Below are positions 34,198 through 43,591 of a stretch of 64,000 nucleotides of DNA, one piece after another. The notes beneath the pieces are model-generated. The model did no database searches and was not told where the DNA came from. It was given only the letters and a program-made list of their open reading frames with translations. Origin of the DNA: Methylophilaceae bacterium 11 (lineage in GTDB: Bacteria; Pseudomonadota; Gammaproteobacteria; Burkholderiales; Methylophilaceae); contig JCKJ01000001.1 of assembly GCA_000525025.1 (NCBI GenBank), positions 620,001-684,000 of the forward strand. The letters are read 5' to 3'. How positions within the stretch are numbered: the stretch's first letter is position 1; the number at the start of each line of letters is the position of its first letter. The position numbers and the translations under genes were made by a program.

Positions 34198-35351
34198 ACA
34201 CGACCGATACCATTGTGATTGTAGGCGGAGGGCCAGTAGGGTTGGCGTTAGCGCTGGCACTGCAACAAAAAGCGATACCGTTCAAAGTATTGGAGGCGCG
34301 CCCGCAAGGTGCTGCACATCAAGATACACGCGCGCTTGCTCTCTCTTATGGTACTAAGTTGATTTTAGAGCGGTTGGGCGTGTGGGCGCAGGTCGAACCA
34401 CATGCGACGGCAATTCAAACCATTCATATTTCGCAGCGTGGCGGTTTGGGGCGCACCAAGCTGCAAGCGCAAGAACATCAATTGCCGGCGTTGGGTTATG
34501 TGGTTTCCTACGGTGCATTAATGCAAGCATTAGATAGTGCGATTGATCATCAGCATGTGTTGTATCAAGCAGCAGCGCGCGCAATTTTGCCGAGAGATCA
34601 TCACGCCGAAGTAAGTTTTGAAGTGGCAGGTAAGACAGAGCAATTGCGTAGCGCCTTGCTAGTGATTGCCGATGGCGGGCGCAGCCTAGAAGAGGTTCCG
34701 GGATTGATGCGCGAAACCAAAGCGTATGGTCACGATGCATTGGTAAGTAAAGTCAAAGCTGAGATGTCTCACAACAATGTTGCCTATGAGCGGTTTACCG
34801 CTACCGGACCAATGGCGTTGCTACCAAACGGTGCAAGTGATTTCTCACTGGTCTGGACTGGTGAGAAAGACATGGTTGATCGTTTGTTGACATTGGATGA
34901 TGCAACATTTTTATCTGAACTGCATGCAGCATTTGGCGATCGTGTTGGCCAGTTTTTGAGTATTGAAAAGCGCATGAGTTTTCCGCTAAAGCTTAGTAGC
35001 TTAAGCATGACGGATGCCGCGCATGTGGTGGTGATTGGTAATGCCGCACAGACCATGCATCCGGTTGCGGGGCAAGGGTTTAATGTGGGCATGCGTGATG
35101 CTTGGACACTAGTGGATTTGATTGCAAATACAAGTGCAGCGCAATTGGGCGGTGCACCCATGCTGGCAGAGTATCGTCAACGTAGACAAGCCGATACCCG
35201 TGGCGGATTGTTATTCACAGACTTTTTGGTCAATGTATTCACCAATCAAACACTAGGCGTTGCAAGCTTGCGTGGCTTGGGGTTGGCAATGTTGCAGCAT
35301 TTCCCGCCTATTAAACGTGTATTGGTCAATAAAATGAGTTTTGGTAAATAA
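34194..35351 (+). CDS. ubiH: Ubiquinone hydroxylase UbiH
   Basis: A 385-residue FAD monooxygenase of ubiquinone biosynthesis. The dinucleotide fold GGGPVGLALA begins at residue 11, and the second FAD motif reads GNAAQTMHPVAGQGFN, the UbiH-type form. ATGA overlaps the pepP stop. Followed directly by a second hydroxylase of the same family. Confidence 0.92.
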
Positions 35352-36547
35352 TGACCAGCACAGCAAAAAAAACAGCGCAAATCATTGAAGTCGATATCGT
35401 GATTGTTGGTGCCGGTCTTGTTGGTTTGACTACTGCGATTGCCATGGCAAAGCAGCACAAGCGTGTGGTGTTGGTGGATAGTCGTCCGCCAAAAAATGAT
35501 GTGCCATCTTCTCATTCATGGGACGCTAGAATCTATGCCCTCACCGAAAACACGATAGCGTGGCTGAAAACATTGGGTATTTGGGCCAAGCTAGATACCG
35601 CACGTGTTAATCCTATTGACGCCATGGAACTATGGGATCCGCAGCACGGTGCTCAACTGATGTTACGCGCTGAAGATGCCAACCTATTGCACATGGGCTG
35701 TATTTTAGAAAATAGCAATTTGATGCGTGCGTGTATACAAGCGCTGGCCGATTTGCATTTGGATGTCACAATCGCCAACCCTATCAGCATTCAACATCAA
35801 GCGCAGTGCGTAGATTTGCTGCTAGATAACAAGCAAACTGTGCGCGCCAAACTGATGATTGCTGCGGATGGTGTGCATTCCTGGGTGCGCCAGCAGATGC
35901 AGATCGGCGTGTCTTTGAAATCATTTCAACAAACAGCGATTGTGGCCAATTTTCATGCGGAACTCCCGCATCGCGATGTTGCCAAACAGTGGTTCCAGTC
36001 ACATGAAACATTAGCCTTATTGCCGCTGCCTAATCAAGTGGTATCTATGGTGTGGTCTGTGACACATGCGCGCGCGCAAGCCTTATTGGCATTATCAGAA
36101 GCGGCTTTAGCGCAGGCAGTCAGAGATGGCAGCCATGATGTAACAGGATCGCTTAGATTATGCGGTGAGGTATTATCGTTTGATTTAAATCAGCAAACTG
36201 CGCAGACTTTTATCGGCGATCGTGTAGTGTTGGTAGGCGATGCTGCGCATCAGGTACATCCCATGGCCGGGCAGGGCGTTAATTTAGGGTTTCGTGATGT
36301 AATGCAATTGACGGAAATGACGACTAAACTAAGTGTGATGCATGATATGGGCGATAGTAGTTTTCTGCGTAGCTACGCGCGCGCGCGTCAGTTAGATATT
36401 ACACGCATGAATACACTAACGTCAGGTTTGGATGCCTTGTTCGCAACCTCTGCTGGCTGGCTGCAAGCGCTGACAGGACATGGCATGCAGGCGATTAATC
36501 GCCAAGCATGGTTGAAAAAATATTTGGTGCAGGCGGCCACTTTATAA
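35351..36547 (+). CDS. UbiH/UbiF/VisC/COQ6 family FAD hydroxylase
   Basis: A 398-residue FAD monooxygenase. IVGAGLVGLTTA near the N-terminus and GDAAHQVHPMAGQGVN are the FAD-binding motifs; the GDAAH form fits the UbiI/UbiF/COQ6 branch. It probably hydroxylates another ring position in ubiquinone synthesis than its neighbour UbiH. Which carbon cannot be told from sequence alone. It starts one base into the ubiH stop (TAATG). Confidence 0.85.
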   Translation: MTSTAKKTAQIIEVDIVIVGAGLVGLTTAIAMAKQHKRVVLVDSRPPKNDVPSSHSWDARIYALTENTIAWLKTLGIWAKLDTARVNPIDAMELWDPQHGAQLMLRAEDANLLHMGCILENSNLMRACIQALADLHLDVTIANPISIQHQAQCVDLLLDNKQTVRAKLMIAADGVHSWVRQQMQIGVSLKSFQQTAIVANFHAELPHRDVAKQWFQSHETLALLPLPNQVVSMVWSVTHARAQALLALSEAALAQAVRDGSHDVTGSLRLCGEVLSFDLNQQTAQTFIGDRVVLVGDAAHQVHPMAGQGVNLGFRDVMQLTEMTTKLSVMHDMGDSSFLRSYARARQLDITRMNTLTSGLDALFATSAGWLQALTGHGMQAINRQAWLKKYLVQAATL

Positions 36548-36604
36548 CGCTATACTGGCTAATTACAAGATTGGTAGATGGCGAATTTTTTAAGAAAGTG
36601 AAGT

Positions 36605-37333
36605 ATGAAATTTAAACAATATGTACTGGCCGCGTTAATGGCTATGAGCGTTTCCGGAATCAGTGTGGCGGACGAAGCTTCGCTTAAAAAAGCGATTGAA
36701 GCAGCTTACCCTAAATTTAAAATAGATAGCGTCACCAAAACGCCTTATCCTGGTTTGTACGAAGTCTTCATGGGCGGCCAAATTGTTTACACCGATGAAC
36801 GCTTGAGTTTTTTAATTGCCGAAGGCCGCTTGGTGGACCCGAAAACAAAGAAAGACATCACTGGTGAGCGATTGGAAGAGTTGACTAAGATTGATTTTAA
36901 TACACTGCCGTTGAATCAGGCAATTAAAGTAGTCAAGGGAAATGGTAGCCGCAAATTGGTCGTGTTTTCTGATGTTGACTGCCCATTTTGTAAACGTTTA
37001 GAGCAGAATGAGCTGACTAATATTGACGACGTGACCATCTACACATTCTTGTACCCAATCGAAAGCTTGCATCCAGATGCAGCCAATAAATCGAAAACTA
37101 TTTGGTGTGCGCCGAATCGTGTCAAAGCTTGGAACGACTGGATTTTTAATAATCAATTGCCTGCCTCTGCTGCCAAGTGTGAGGTGCCACTGGAGCGTGT
37201 AGGTGAATTGGCGAGAAAAGTAGGGGTGACTAGCACACCTACGCTGTTCTTTGCGGATGGCAAACGCATGTTGGGCGCGCAGCCGCATAAAGAAATTGAA
37301 CGTTATTTACAAGCAGCGACTAAAGCAAAGTAA
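36605..37333 (+). CDS. dsbC: Thiol:disulfide isomerase DsbC
   Basis: A 242-residue periplasmic disulfide isomerase. The signal peptide covers about 1-22, an N-terminal dimerisation domain follows, then a thioredoxin-fold domain with active site CPFC at residues 126-129 and the cis-proline loop TSTPTLF. A TATACT box at 36551-36556 suggests its own promoter. A strong terminator follows. Confidence 0.93.
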   Translation: MKFKQYVLAALMAMSVSGISVADEASLKKAIEAAYPKFKIDSVTKTPYPGLYEVFMGGQIVYTDERLSFLIAEGRLVDPKTKKDITGERLEELTKIDFNTLPLNQAIKVVKGNGSRKLVVFSDVDCPFCKRLEQNELTNIDDVTIYTFLYPIESLHPDAANKSKTIWCAPNRVKAWNDWIFNNQLPASAAKCEVPLERVGELARKVGVTSTPTLFFADGKRMLGAQPHKEIERYLQAATKAK

Positions 37334-37358
37334 TTGGTATTGTCGTCGGTAGATATAA

Positions 37359-37390
37359 AAAAAGGCCAACTGAGAACAGTTGGCCTTTGT
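37359..37390. terminator. Bidirectional terminator between dsbC and pilC
   Basis: A perfect 12-bp stem, AAAGGCCAACTG / CAGTTGGCCTTT, with an AGAA loop, flanked by A-rich and T-rich tracts. It separates convergent dsbC and pilC. Confidence 0.88.
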
Positions 37391-37417
37391 CTTTTTTGAT
37401 GGTATGTCCTATTCGGA

Positions 37418-38632
37418 TTAGCCGACTACTTGACCCAGTTTGAAGATCGGCATGTACATGGCAATCACCAAGCCACCAATGAGGCCGCCAAGTACGACCA
37501 TAATCACTGGTTCCATTAGGCTGGAAATGGCCGCTACCGCATCGTCTACCTCAGCTTCATAAAAGTCAGCCACTTTGGATAACATAGAGTCTAATGCCCC
37601 TGACTCTTCGCCAATGGCTGTCATTTGCAACACCATGTTGGGAAAGACATCAGCGTTTTGCATCGCTACGGTTAAGCTTGTTCCGGTACTGATCTCACTT
37701 TGGATACGCTTAGTCGCATCGTAATAGACACGATTTCCTGATGCGCCAGCTACAGAGTCCAGCGCTTCGACCAAAGGTACGCCAGCCGCAAACATGGTGG
37801 AAAGCGTTCTAGCAAAACGTGCAATGGTAGCCTTTCTAATGAGTTCTCCGAAAATAGGCGCTTTGAGAATAAGTCTATCCATGGTGTGTTGCATTTTTTC
37901 TGAGCGTTTCCACGTGTAGAAAAAGAACCATAAGCCAAATCCAATGGAGCCGAAAATGGCCCACCACCATTCTACAAAGATATCGGAAATGTTCATGACA
38001 ATTAACGTGGGCGCTGGGAGCTCGGAACCAAAACTACTAAAGAGTTCTTTAAAAGCCGGAATCACAAAAATCATAATGACTGCAGTAATGATAAACGCTA
38101 CTACAATAATGGAGATAGGGTAAACCAGTGCTGATTTAATCTTGCTTTTAATGGCAAGAATCTTTTCTTTGTAAGTGGCGAGGCGGTCTAGTAATGTATC
38201 TAAAATGCCTGCTTGTTCACCTGCGCCAACCAAGTTACAAAACAAGTTATCAAAATAGAGTGGATATTTCCTGAAAGAAGCACTCAGGCTACTGCCGGTC
38301 TCAACATCAGCTTTAATGTCAGCCAATAATTTAGAGACTTGAGGGTTGCTATGACCCTTGCCCACAATATCAAATGCTTGCAACAACGGCACACCTGCTT
38401 TCATCATGGTAGCAAGCTGGCGTGTAAACAGGGTAATGTCTTTATCTGTAATTTTCCCCTTAGAGGTAAAGCTACTTTGTTTTTTGACTTTGGTGACCGT
38501 AATGCCTTGACGTCTCAAGGTTGCATTAACGACAGCCTCTCCAGAAGCGCGTATCTCGCCTTTGATAATTTTGCCTCTTTTGTCTTTGCCTTCCCACAAA
38601 AAGGTAATCTGTTTTACTGTCTTAGCCGCCAT
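37418..38632 (-). CDS. pilC: Type IV pilus inner-membrane platform protein PilC
   Basis: A 404-residue GspF/PilC protein. Two homologous GspF domains (about 70-190 and 273-395) each contain membrane spans; FTRQLATMMKAGVPLLQAFD and FARTLSTMFAAGVPLVEALD are the paired signatures. It anchors the motor ATPase and handles pilin subunits. It lies just after pilB, separated by 36 bases. pilD, often next, is not here. Confidence 0.96.
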   Translation of the reverse strand: MAAKTVKQITFLWEGKDKRGKIIKGEIRASGEAVVNATLRRQGITVTKVKKQSSFTSKGKITDKDITLFTRQLATMMKAGVPLLQAFDIVGKGHSNPQVSKLLADIKADVETGSSLSASFRKYPLYFDNLFCNLVGAGEQAGILDTLLDRLATYKEKILAIKSKIKSALVYPISIIVVAFIITAVIMIFVIPAFKELFSSFGSELPAPTLIVMNISDIFVEWWWAIFGSIGFGLWFFFYTWKRSEKMQHTMDRLILKAPIFGELIRKATIARFARTLSTMFAAGVPLVEALDSVAGASGNRVYYDATKRIQSEISTGTSLTVAMQNADVFPNMVLQMTAIGEESGALDSMLSKVADFYEAEVDDAVAAISSLMEPVIMVVLGGLIGGLVIAMYMPIFKLGQVVG

Positions 38633-38668
38633 CTATTCTATCCTTCTCATCTTTGAGGTGTGCTAGTG

Positions 38669-40387
38669 TTATTCATTGGTCACAGCTTCCACTTCTTCAA
38701 TGGAAGTGAGCCCTTGCTTGGCTTTAAGTAAGCCAGATTCACGTAAGTCTTTAACACCTTCGCGCTTCGCCTGATCCGCAATGTCATGCGCATTACCATT
38801 GGTCATAATGATGCGGCTAATGGCGTCAGTAATGGGCATCACTTGGTAAATTCCCACGCGGCCTTTATAACCACCATTACACATTTCGCAGCCGCCTTCT
38901 TTGGGGCCGTAAAGCTGCCAGCTACCATCTAAATCTGCTTCTTTATAACCCACGCTCAATAAAGCTTCTTTAGGAAGCGTCAGTGGGACCTTACAGTTTT
39001 TACATAACCTTCTGGCCAAACGTTGCGCAGTAATCAATGAAACCGCTGATGCAATATTAAACGGCGCAACGCCCATATTCATTAGGCGGGTCAAAGTGGA
39101 TGGCGCATCATTGGTATGCAAAGTAGACAACACCATATGGCCGGTAGAAGCAGCTTTGATGGCCATATCGGCAGTTTCCAAGTCGCGAATCTCACCAATC
39201 ATGATAATGTCAGGATCTTGGCGCAGGAATGATTTAAGCGCAGCTGCAAACGTTAAGCCTTGCTTGTCATTGACGTTGACTTGGTTAATCCCTGCCAGTG
39301 GAATTTCGGCCGGGTCTTCTGCGGTGGAGATATTTACACTAGGATTGTTAAGAATATTTAAACAGGTGTAGAGCGAAACTGTTTTTCCTGATCCAGTTGG
39401 CCCGGTCACCAGTACTAAACCATAAGGCCGACTGACTGCTTTTAGTAGCGCTTCTTTTTGTTCTGGCTCATAGCCCAATGCTTCAATCCCAAGCGTGGCG
39501 CTGGTCGGATCCAGAATCCGCATCACAATCTTTTCTCCATGGATAAGCGGCAATGTGCTCACGCGGAAATCAATAGTACGGGTTTTGGATAGCGTCAGTT
39601 TCATCCGCCCATCTTGCGGAATGCGTTTCTCAGAGATGTCCAGATTTGAAATGACCTTGATGCGGGAGGCCAGTTTATCTTTAATCGCCAATGGCGGCTG
39701 TGCGATATCTCTTAATTCACCATCTACGCGGTAACGAATGCGATAAAACTTTTCATAAGGTTCAAAATGCAAGTCGGAGGCGCCCATGTTGATGGCATCC
39801 AATAACATTTTTTGTAGAAACTTAACAACCGGCGCATCGTCCACTTCAAGGGCGATCTCAACTTCATCTTCCTGATCGTTGCCGCCCATGTCCAAATCAA
39901 AGTCGTCCCCCACATCCAAAGATGACATAGAAGTGTCCTTGGATTCAACGATGCGGTCTATCCATTTGCTAAGCTTGTCATCTTCCACCACCACGGGTGA
40001 GAGTGTCATGCCCATCTGGAATTGCACACTATCTAAAGCATGCAGATTGGTGGGGTCTGAAATGGCTACATACAGCACATTGTTGCGGTTTTGTAGCGCA
40101 AACACACGGTTGGCTTGCATCAGTTTCGGGTCTATCGACTTGGCTGGCAAGTAATCGGTATTGATGGCATCTAAGTTTATATAGGGAAAGCCAAAAGCGC
40201 GTGCGGAGGTTTCGGCGATTTTTTCCGCAGATATTTTTTTACTGGCAATAATTTGAGAGATAAATGGAGTTTTTTGAGTGTTAGCTTGGCTCTGCACAGT
40301 GTTTGCTTCTTCTTCGGAAATGAGTTTTTCCTGAACAAGCATGCGTGCAATACCGCTTAATTTACTGGGTGGTGATGTGGTCGCCAT
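38669..40387 (-). CDS. pilB: Type IV pilus extension ATPase PilB
   Basis: A 572-residue hexameric ATPase. The N-terminal MshEN-like domain precedes the motor domain. Walker A is GPTGSGKT at 329-336; the Asp box and His box follow (IMIGEIRDLETAD, TGHMVLSTLHTND). A zinc-binding CxxC pair (CKNC and CEMC) is present. It drives assembly of the PilA pilins encoded at 51.5-52.4 kb. Confidence 0.97.
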   Translation of the reverse strand: MATTSPPSKLSGIARMLVQEKLISEEEANTVQSQANTQKTPFISQIIASKKISAEKIAETSARAFGFPYINLDAINTDYLPAKSIDPKLMQANRVFALQNRNNVLYVAISDPTNLHALDSVQFQMGMTLSPVVVEDDKLSKWIDRIVESKDTSMSSLDVGDDFDLDMGGNDQEDEVEIALEVDDAPVVKFLQKMLLDAINMGASDLHFEPYEKFYRIRYRVDGELRDIAQPPLAIKDKLASRIKVISNLDISEKRIPQDGRMKLTLSKTRTIDFRVSTLPLIHGEKIVMRILDPTSATLGIEALGYEPEQKEALLKAVSRPYGLVLVTGPTGSGKTVSLYTCLNILNNPSVNISTAEDPAEIPLAGINQVNVNDKQGLTFAAALKSFLRQDPDIIMIGEIRDLETADMAIKAASTGHMVLSTLHTNDAPSTLTRLMNMGVAPFNIASAVSLITAQRLARRLCKNCKVPLTLPKEALLSVGYKEADLDGSWQLYGPKEGGCEMCNGGYKGRVGIYQVMPITDAISRIIMTNGNAHDIADQAKREGVKDLRESGLLKAKQGLTSIEEVEAVTNE

Positions 40388-40727
40388 TCGTAATAATTCG
40401 CTTTTAATCTCTATTTTAATTCTTTGTTGTTAAAGAATATTTTAATTATCGAGCAATAATGCACTTTAACTTTTTTTTTGTAAAGTTAATGCCGTTGTTT
40501 TTACAAGGTTTTTGTATTTTAGCTACGATTTCACTTGACAAATTAGCAACACTGTAAAAAAGTCTTGACTTTTTACAATTTGTAACATATAAAGTTCGCA
40601 GGTGTTTGCGTTCGAGTTTTTTGTAGCCGTCTTTAATTTAAGTTTTTTGAATTTGCATTATTGCGACTTGAGTTCTTGAGACAAACTTTTTGGGGCGCCC
40701 CCCTATGTTTTATGTAAGGAAGTAGAA
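40388..40727. other. 340-base AT-rich region between pilB and the cold-shock gene
   Basis: No ORF is supported. It holds the cold-shock promoter, an imperfect palindrome over its -35 box and a roughly 128-base transcribed leader. The pilB promoter should also be here, but I see no clear sigma54 or sigma70 match on the minus strand. Homopolymer A and T runs are frequent. Confidence 0.7.
40565..40593 (+). promoter_or_regulatory. Promoter of the cold-shock gene
   Basis: TTGACT, a 17-base spacer and TATAAA give a near-consensus sigma70 promoter. Transcription would start near 40600, leaving a leader of about 128 bases, a length typical of cspA-type messages. The leader carries GGGGCGCCCC (40692-40701) shortly before the TAAGGAAG ribosome-binding site. 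Confidence 0.7.
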
Positions 40728-40931
40728 ATGGCAACAGGTACCGTAAAATGGTTTAATGATTCAAAAGGTTTTGGTTTTATTACTCCAGATGATGGCGGCG
40801 ATGATTTATTCGCACACTTTTCAGCAATTGTTGAATCTGGCTACAAGAGCCTAAAAGAAGGCCAGCGCGTGAGCTTTGAAGTGACCGAAGGTCCTAAGGG
40901 CAAGCAAGCATCAAATATTCAAAAGGCTTAA
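40728..40931 (+). CDS. cspA: Cold-shock protein, CspA family
   Basis: A 67-residue single cold-shock domain that binds single-stranded RNA and DNA. RNP1 is KGFGFI at residues 13-18, and RNP2 is LFAHF at 27-31 (usually VFVHF). KWFN at 7-10 is also diagnostic. It is a monocistronic gene with a long leader and its own terminator. Confidence 0.95.
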   Translation: MATGTVKWFNDSKGFGFITPDDGGDDLFAHFSAIVESGYKSLKEGQRVSFEVTEGPKGKQASNIQKA

Positions 40932-40956
40932 GTCTTTTATAGCAATATCAAATAAT

Positions 40957-40984
40957 AAAACGGCTCGCGATGCGAGCCGTTTTT
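40957..40984. terminator. Terminator between the cold-shock gene and icd
   Basis: An AAAACGGCTCGC / GCGAGCCGTTTT stem with a GAT loop and a following T-run. The A-run on the left lets it also serve the convergent icd. Confidence 0.88.
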
Positions 40985-41008
40985 TTTACTGCTGCATTGC
41001 GTGGCTAA

Positions 41009-42262
41009 TTACATATTGGCAATAATCTCATCACCAAATTGCGCGGTGCCCACTTGGGTCGCGCCTTCCATCTGCGATGAAAAATCGATAGTGACACGTT
41101 TGCTGGCAATGGCTTTGCTCACGCCATTGAGAATCAAATCAGCTGCTTCGGTCCAGCCCATATGACGCAACATCATCTCGGCTGACAAAATCAATGAGCT
41201 TGGGTTGGCCAAATCTTTACCGGCAATTTTTGGGGCAGTACCATGTGTGGCTTCAAACATGGCAACGGTGTCTGATAAGTTTGCGCCTGGCGCAATGCCA
41301 ATGCCACCGACTTGCGCCGCTAAGGCATCGCTCATGTAGTCGCCATTAAGATTAAGTGCGGTTACGACATCATAATCGCTTGGGTGTAACAAAATCTCTT
41401 GCAAGAATGCATCGGCAATACAGTCTTTAATTACAATGCCATTTGGCAGTTGGCACCATGGGCCACCATCAATCGGCACCGCCCCAAATTCTTCTTTGGC
41501 TAATTCATAGCCCCAGTCTCTAAAACCACCTTCGGTAAACTTCATAATGTTACCTTTGTGGGTGATGGTCACGGATTTACGATTGTTATCAATGGCGTAT
41601 TGAATCGCCTTGCGAATCAAACGCTTACTACCATCGATAGACACCGGTTTAATGCCGATGGCGGAAGATTCTGGAAAGCGGATTTTCTTGAGCGTGCCCA
41701 TGTCGCTTAAAAAGTTGATTACTTTTTTGACTTGCTCACTGCCGGCTGCCCATTCAATGCCTGCGTAGATGTCTTCCGTATTCTCGCGGAAGATCACCAT
41801 GTCTGTTTTTTCTGGATGTTTTACCGGACTAGGCACGCCGGTAAAGTATTGAATCGGGCGTAAGCAGACATATAAATCAAGCTCTTGACGCAGTGTCACG
41901 TTGAGTGAGCGAATGCCGCCGCCTACTGGTGTAGTCAACGGGCCTTTGATAGAAATGACATAGTCTTTCAGCGCTTTCATGGTTTCGTCAGATAACCATG
42001 TGTCTTTGTCGTAAATCGTCGTGGATTTCTCGCCTGCAAAAACTTCCATCCAGCTGATTTTACGTGTGTTGCCGTAAGCTTTATTGACCGCTGCATCCAC
42101 CACTTTAATCATGGGTGGCGTAATATCAATTCCAATGCCATCCCCTTCAATAAATGGGATAATAGGATCATTCGGTACGTTAAGCGTATTGTCGGCGTTG
42201 ACTGTGATTTTAGTGCCGATAGCAGGAACCTGATACTTTGTAGATTGATTTTTTGATGCCAT
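41009..42262 (-). CDS. icd: NADP-dependent isocitrate dehydrogenase Icd
   Basis: A 417-residue TCA-cycle enzyme that oxidises isocitrate to 2-oxoglutarate. [12 protein letters not shown], the substrate-binding segment [13 protein letters not shown] and [17 protein letters not shown] are diagnostic. ATG 42262 (MASKNQST) is chosen; a frame extending to 42358 would run over rluE and lacks the AGGAA ribosome-binding site that precedes 42262. Confidence 0.96.
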   Translation of the reverse strand: MASKNQSTKYQVPAIGTKITVNADNTLNVPNDPIIPFIEGDGIGIDITPPMIKVVDAAVNKAYGNTRKISWMEVFAGEKSTTIYDKDTWLSDETMKALKDYVISIKGPLTTPVGGGIRSLNVTLRQELDLYVCLRPIQYFTGVPSPVKHPEKTDMVIFRENTEDIYAGIEWAAGSEQVKKVINFLSDMGTLKKIRFPESSAIGIKPVSIDGSKRLIRKAIQYAIDNNRKSVTITHKGNIMKFTEGGFRDWGYELAKEEFGAVPIDGGPWCQLPNGIVIKDCIADAFLQEILLHPSDYDVVTALNLNGDYMSDALAAQVGGIGIAPGANLSDTVAMFEATHGTAPKIAGKDLANPSSLILSAEMMLRHMGWTEAADLILNGVSKAIASKRVTIDFSSQMEGATQVGTAQFGDEIIANM

Positions 42263-42277
42263 TACTAAATTCCTAAT

Positions 42278-42832
42278 ATGTTGATTTTGTTTAATAAGCC
42301 ATTTAACGTTGTATGTCAGTTTAGCACTCATCGATTGCAAGATGGTACGGTCGGGCATCCAACGTTAAAAGACTTTATTGCTATCCCAAACGTCTACGCG
42401 GCAGGTAGGCTTGATACCGATTCCGAAGGATTGCTTATTTTAACTGATGACGGCGCAATACAACACCGTTTAAGTCACCCAAAACACAAAGAAATCAAGA
42501 CCTACTGGGCGCAAGTAGAAGGCGTTCCCACTCAAGCAGATTTGATGCCACTTTTAAGCGGGGTGGATTTAGGCGATTTTGTCACGCAACCGGCACAAGT
42601 GCGGATAATTGAAACGCCAGATCAGTTGTGGCCAAGAACCCCTCCGATTCGAGAACGCAAGGCAATTCCCACTACGTGGCTGGAAATCAGAATCAGTGAA
42701 GGTAAAAACCGCCAAGTAAGGCGGATGACGGCAAACATAGGCTTTCCAACCTTGCGTTTGATCCGATATGCAATCGGGCGTTATAACTTGGACGGAATCT
42801 TGCTTGGTCATTACAAAGTGATTGAAAGTTAA
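42278..42832 (+). CDS. rluE: 23S rRNA pseudouridine synthase RluE-like
   Basis: A 184-residue RsuA-family pseudouridine synthase without an S4 domain, as in RluE. The catalytic Asp46 lies in [34 protein letters not shown] is the conserved C-terminal block. Divergent from icd with only 15 bases between the start codons, and no clear ribosome-binding site precedes ATG 42278. Confidence 0.88.
   Translation: MLILFNKPFNVVCQFSTHRLQDGTVGHPTLKDFIAIPNVYAAGRLDTDSEGLLILTDDGAIQHRLSHPKHKEIKTYWAQVEGVPTQADLMPLLSGVDLGDFVTQPAQVRIIETPDQLWPRTPPIRERKAIPTTWLEIRISEGKNRQVRRMTANIGFPTLRLIRYAIGRYNLDGILLGHYKVIES
42291..42319 (-). promoter_or_regulatory. Candidate icd promoter inside the rluE coding region
   Basis: On the minus strand, CTGACA (42314-42319), a 17-base spacer and TATTAA (42291-42296) form a sigma70-like promoter. 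It lies within the first codons of divergent rluE, which is expected because only 15 bases separate the two genes. Confidence 0.5.
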
Positions 42833-42842
42833 AAGGGTAACA

Positions 42843-43550
42843 ATGAAACCGGTTTGTATTTTTAGGCATGCCCGAACAGAAGGTGCAGGCTATTTAGGCA
42901 CTTTTTTGGAGCAAAATGCGATTCCTTGGTGCGAGGTGCGCATTGATTTGGGTGAGGTGATGCCACCTTCTGCCACTGCGTTTAGCGGTTTGGTCTTTAT
43001 GGGCGGACCGATGAGTGTGAATGATGATTTGCCATGGATTAAACATGCGGAGGTATTGATTCAAGAGGCTGTGAGGCTGGATATTCCAGTACTTGGGCAT
43101 TGCTTGGGCGGGCAATTGATGAGTAAAGCGCTCGGTGGTGTGGTGAGTGCAAACCCTTATAAAGAAATTGGCTGGGGCAATGTAGTGGTGGGTGATCATC
43201 CGGAAGCAAAGAGATGGTTTGGTGACACCAAGCAATTTTTAAGTTTTCACTGGCATGGCGAAACCTTTACCCTGCCTGAGGGTGCAACACATTTGCTGAC
43301 GAGCGAGCATTGCGCTAACCAAGCATACGCCTTGGGTAAGCATTTGGGCTTTCAATGCCATATTGAAATGACCTCAGACATGGTCAAAGTATGGTGCGAA
43401 ACTGGCCGTGCCGAAGTGGAGGCCTCAATTACGAGCAATGGCGTGCAAGCACTTGACGAGATTCAGCGCATATTGCCTGAGCGGGTCACGGCTTTGAATG
43501 CTGTTGCGCAGTCTGTATATACAGTGTGGATACAAGGGCTGAAAAGCTGA
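42843..43550 (+). CDS. Class I glutamine amidotransferase-like protein
   Basis: A 235-residue stand-alone type 1 glutamine amidotransferase. The nucleophile is Cys87 in GHCLGG, with the partner His in HWHGETF. MGGPMSVND near residue 54 is typical of the GuaA-like stand-alone subfamily. ATG 42843 is chosen for its GGGTAAC ribosome-binding site and because upstream codons overlap rluE. The substrate is unknown; no synthase partner is adjacent. Confidence 0.85.
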   Translation: MKPVCIFRHARTEGAGYLGTFLEQNAIPWCEVRIDLGEVMPPSATAFSGLVFMGGPMSVNDDLPWIKHAEVLIQEAVRLDIPVLGHCLGGQLMSKALGGVVSANPYKEIGWGNVVVGDHPEAKRWFGDTKQFLSFHWHGETFTLPEGATHLLTSEHCANQAYALGKHLGFQCHIEMTSDMVKVWCETGRAEVEASITSNGVQALDEIQRILPERVTALNAVAQSVYTVWIQGLKS

Positions 43551-43553
43551 GAT

Positions 43554-43582
43554 ATGCTAGAATAATCGATAAACGTTATCGA
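43554..43582 (+). promoter_or_regulatory. Extended -10 and small palindrome upstream of aroC
   Basis: TGCTAGAAT (43555-43563) is an extended -10 element. TCGATAA (43566-43572) and TTATCGA (43576-43582) form a 7-bp inverted repeat with a three-base centre, ending nine bases before the aroC start. Confidence 0.35.
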
Positions 43583-43591
43583 AAGTGATTT

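Noticed and set aside
42263-42358. N-terminal extension of Icd by 32 residues
   Set aside because: It would overlap rluE completely, and the shorter start has a ribosome-binding site and the family's normal length.
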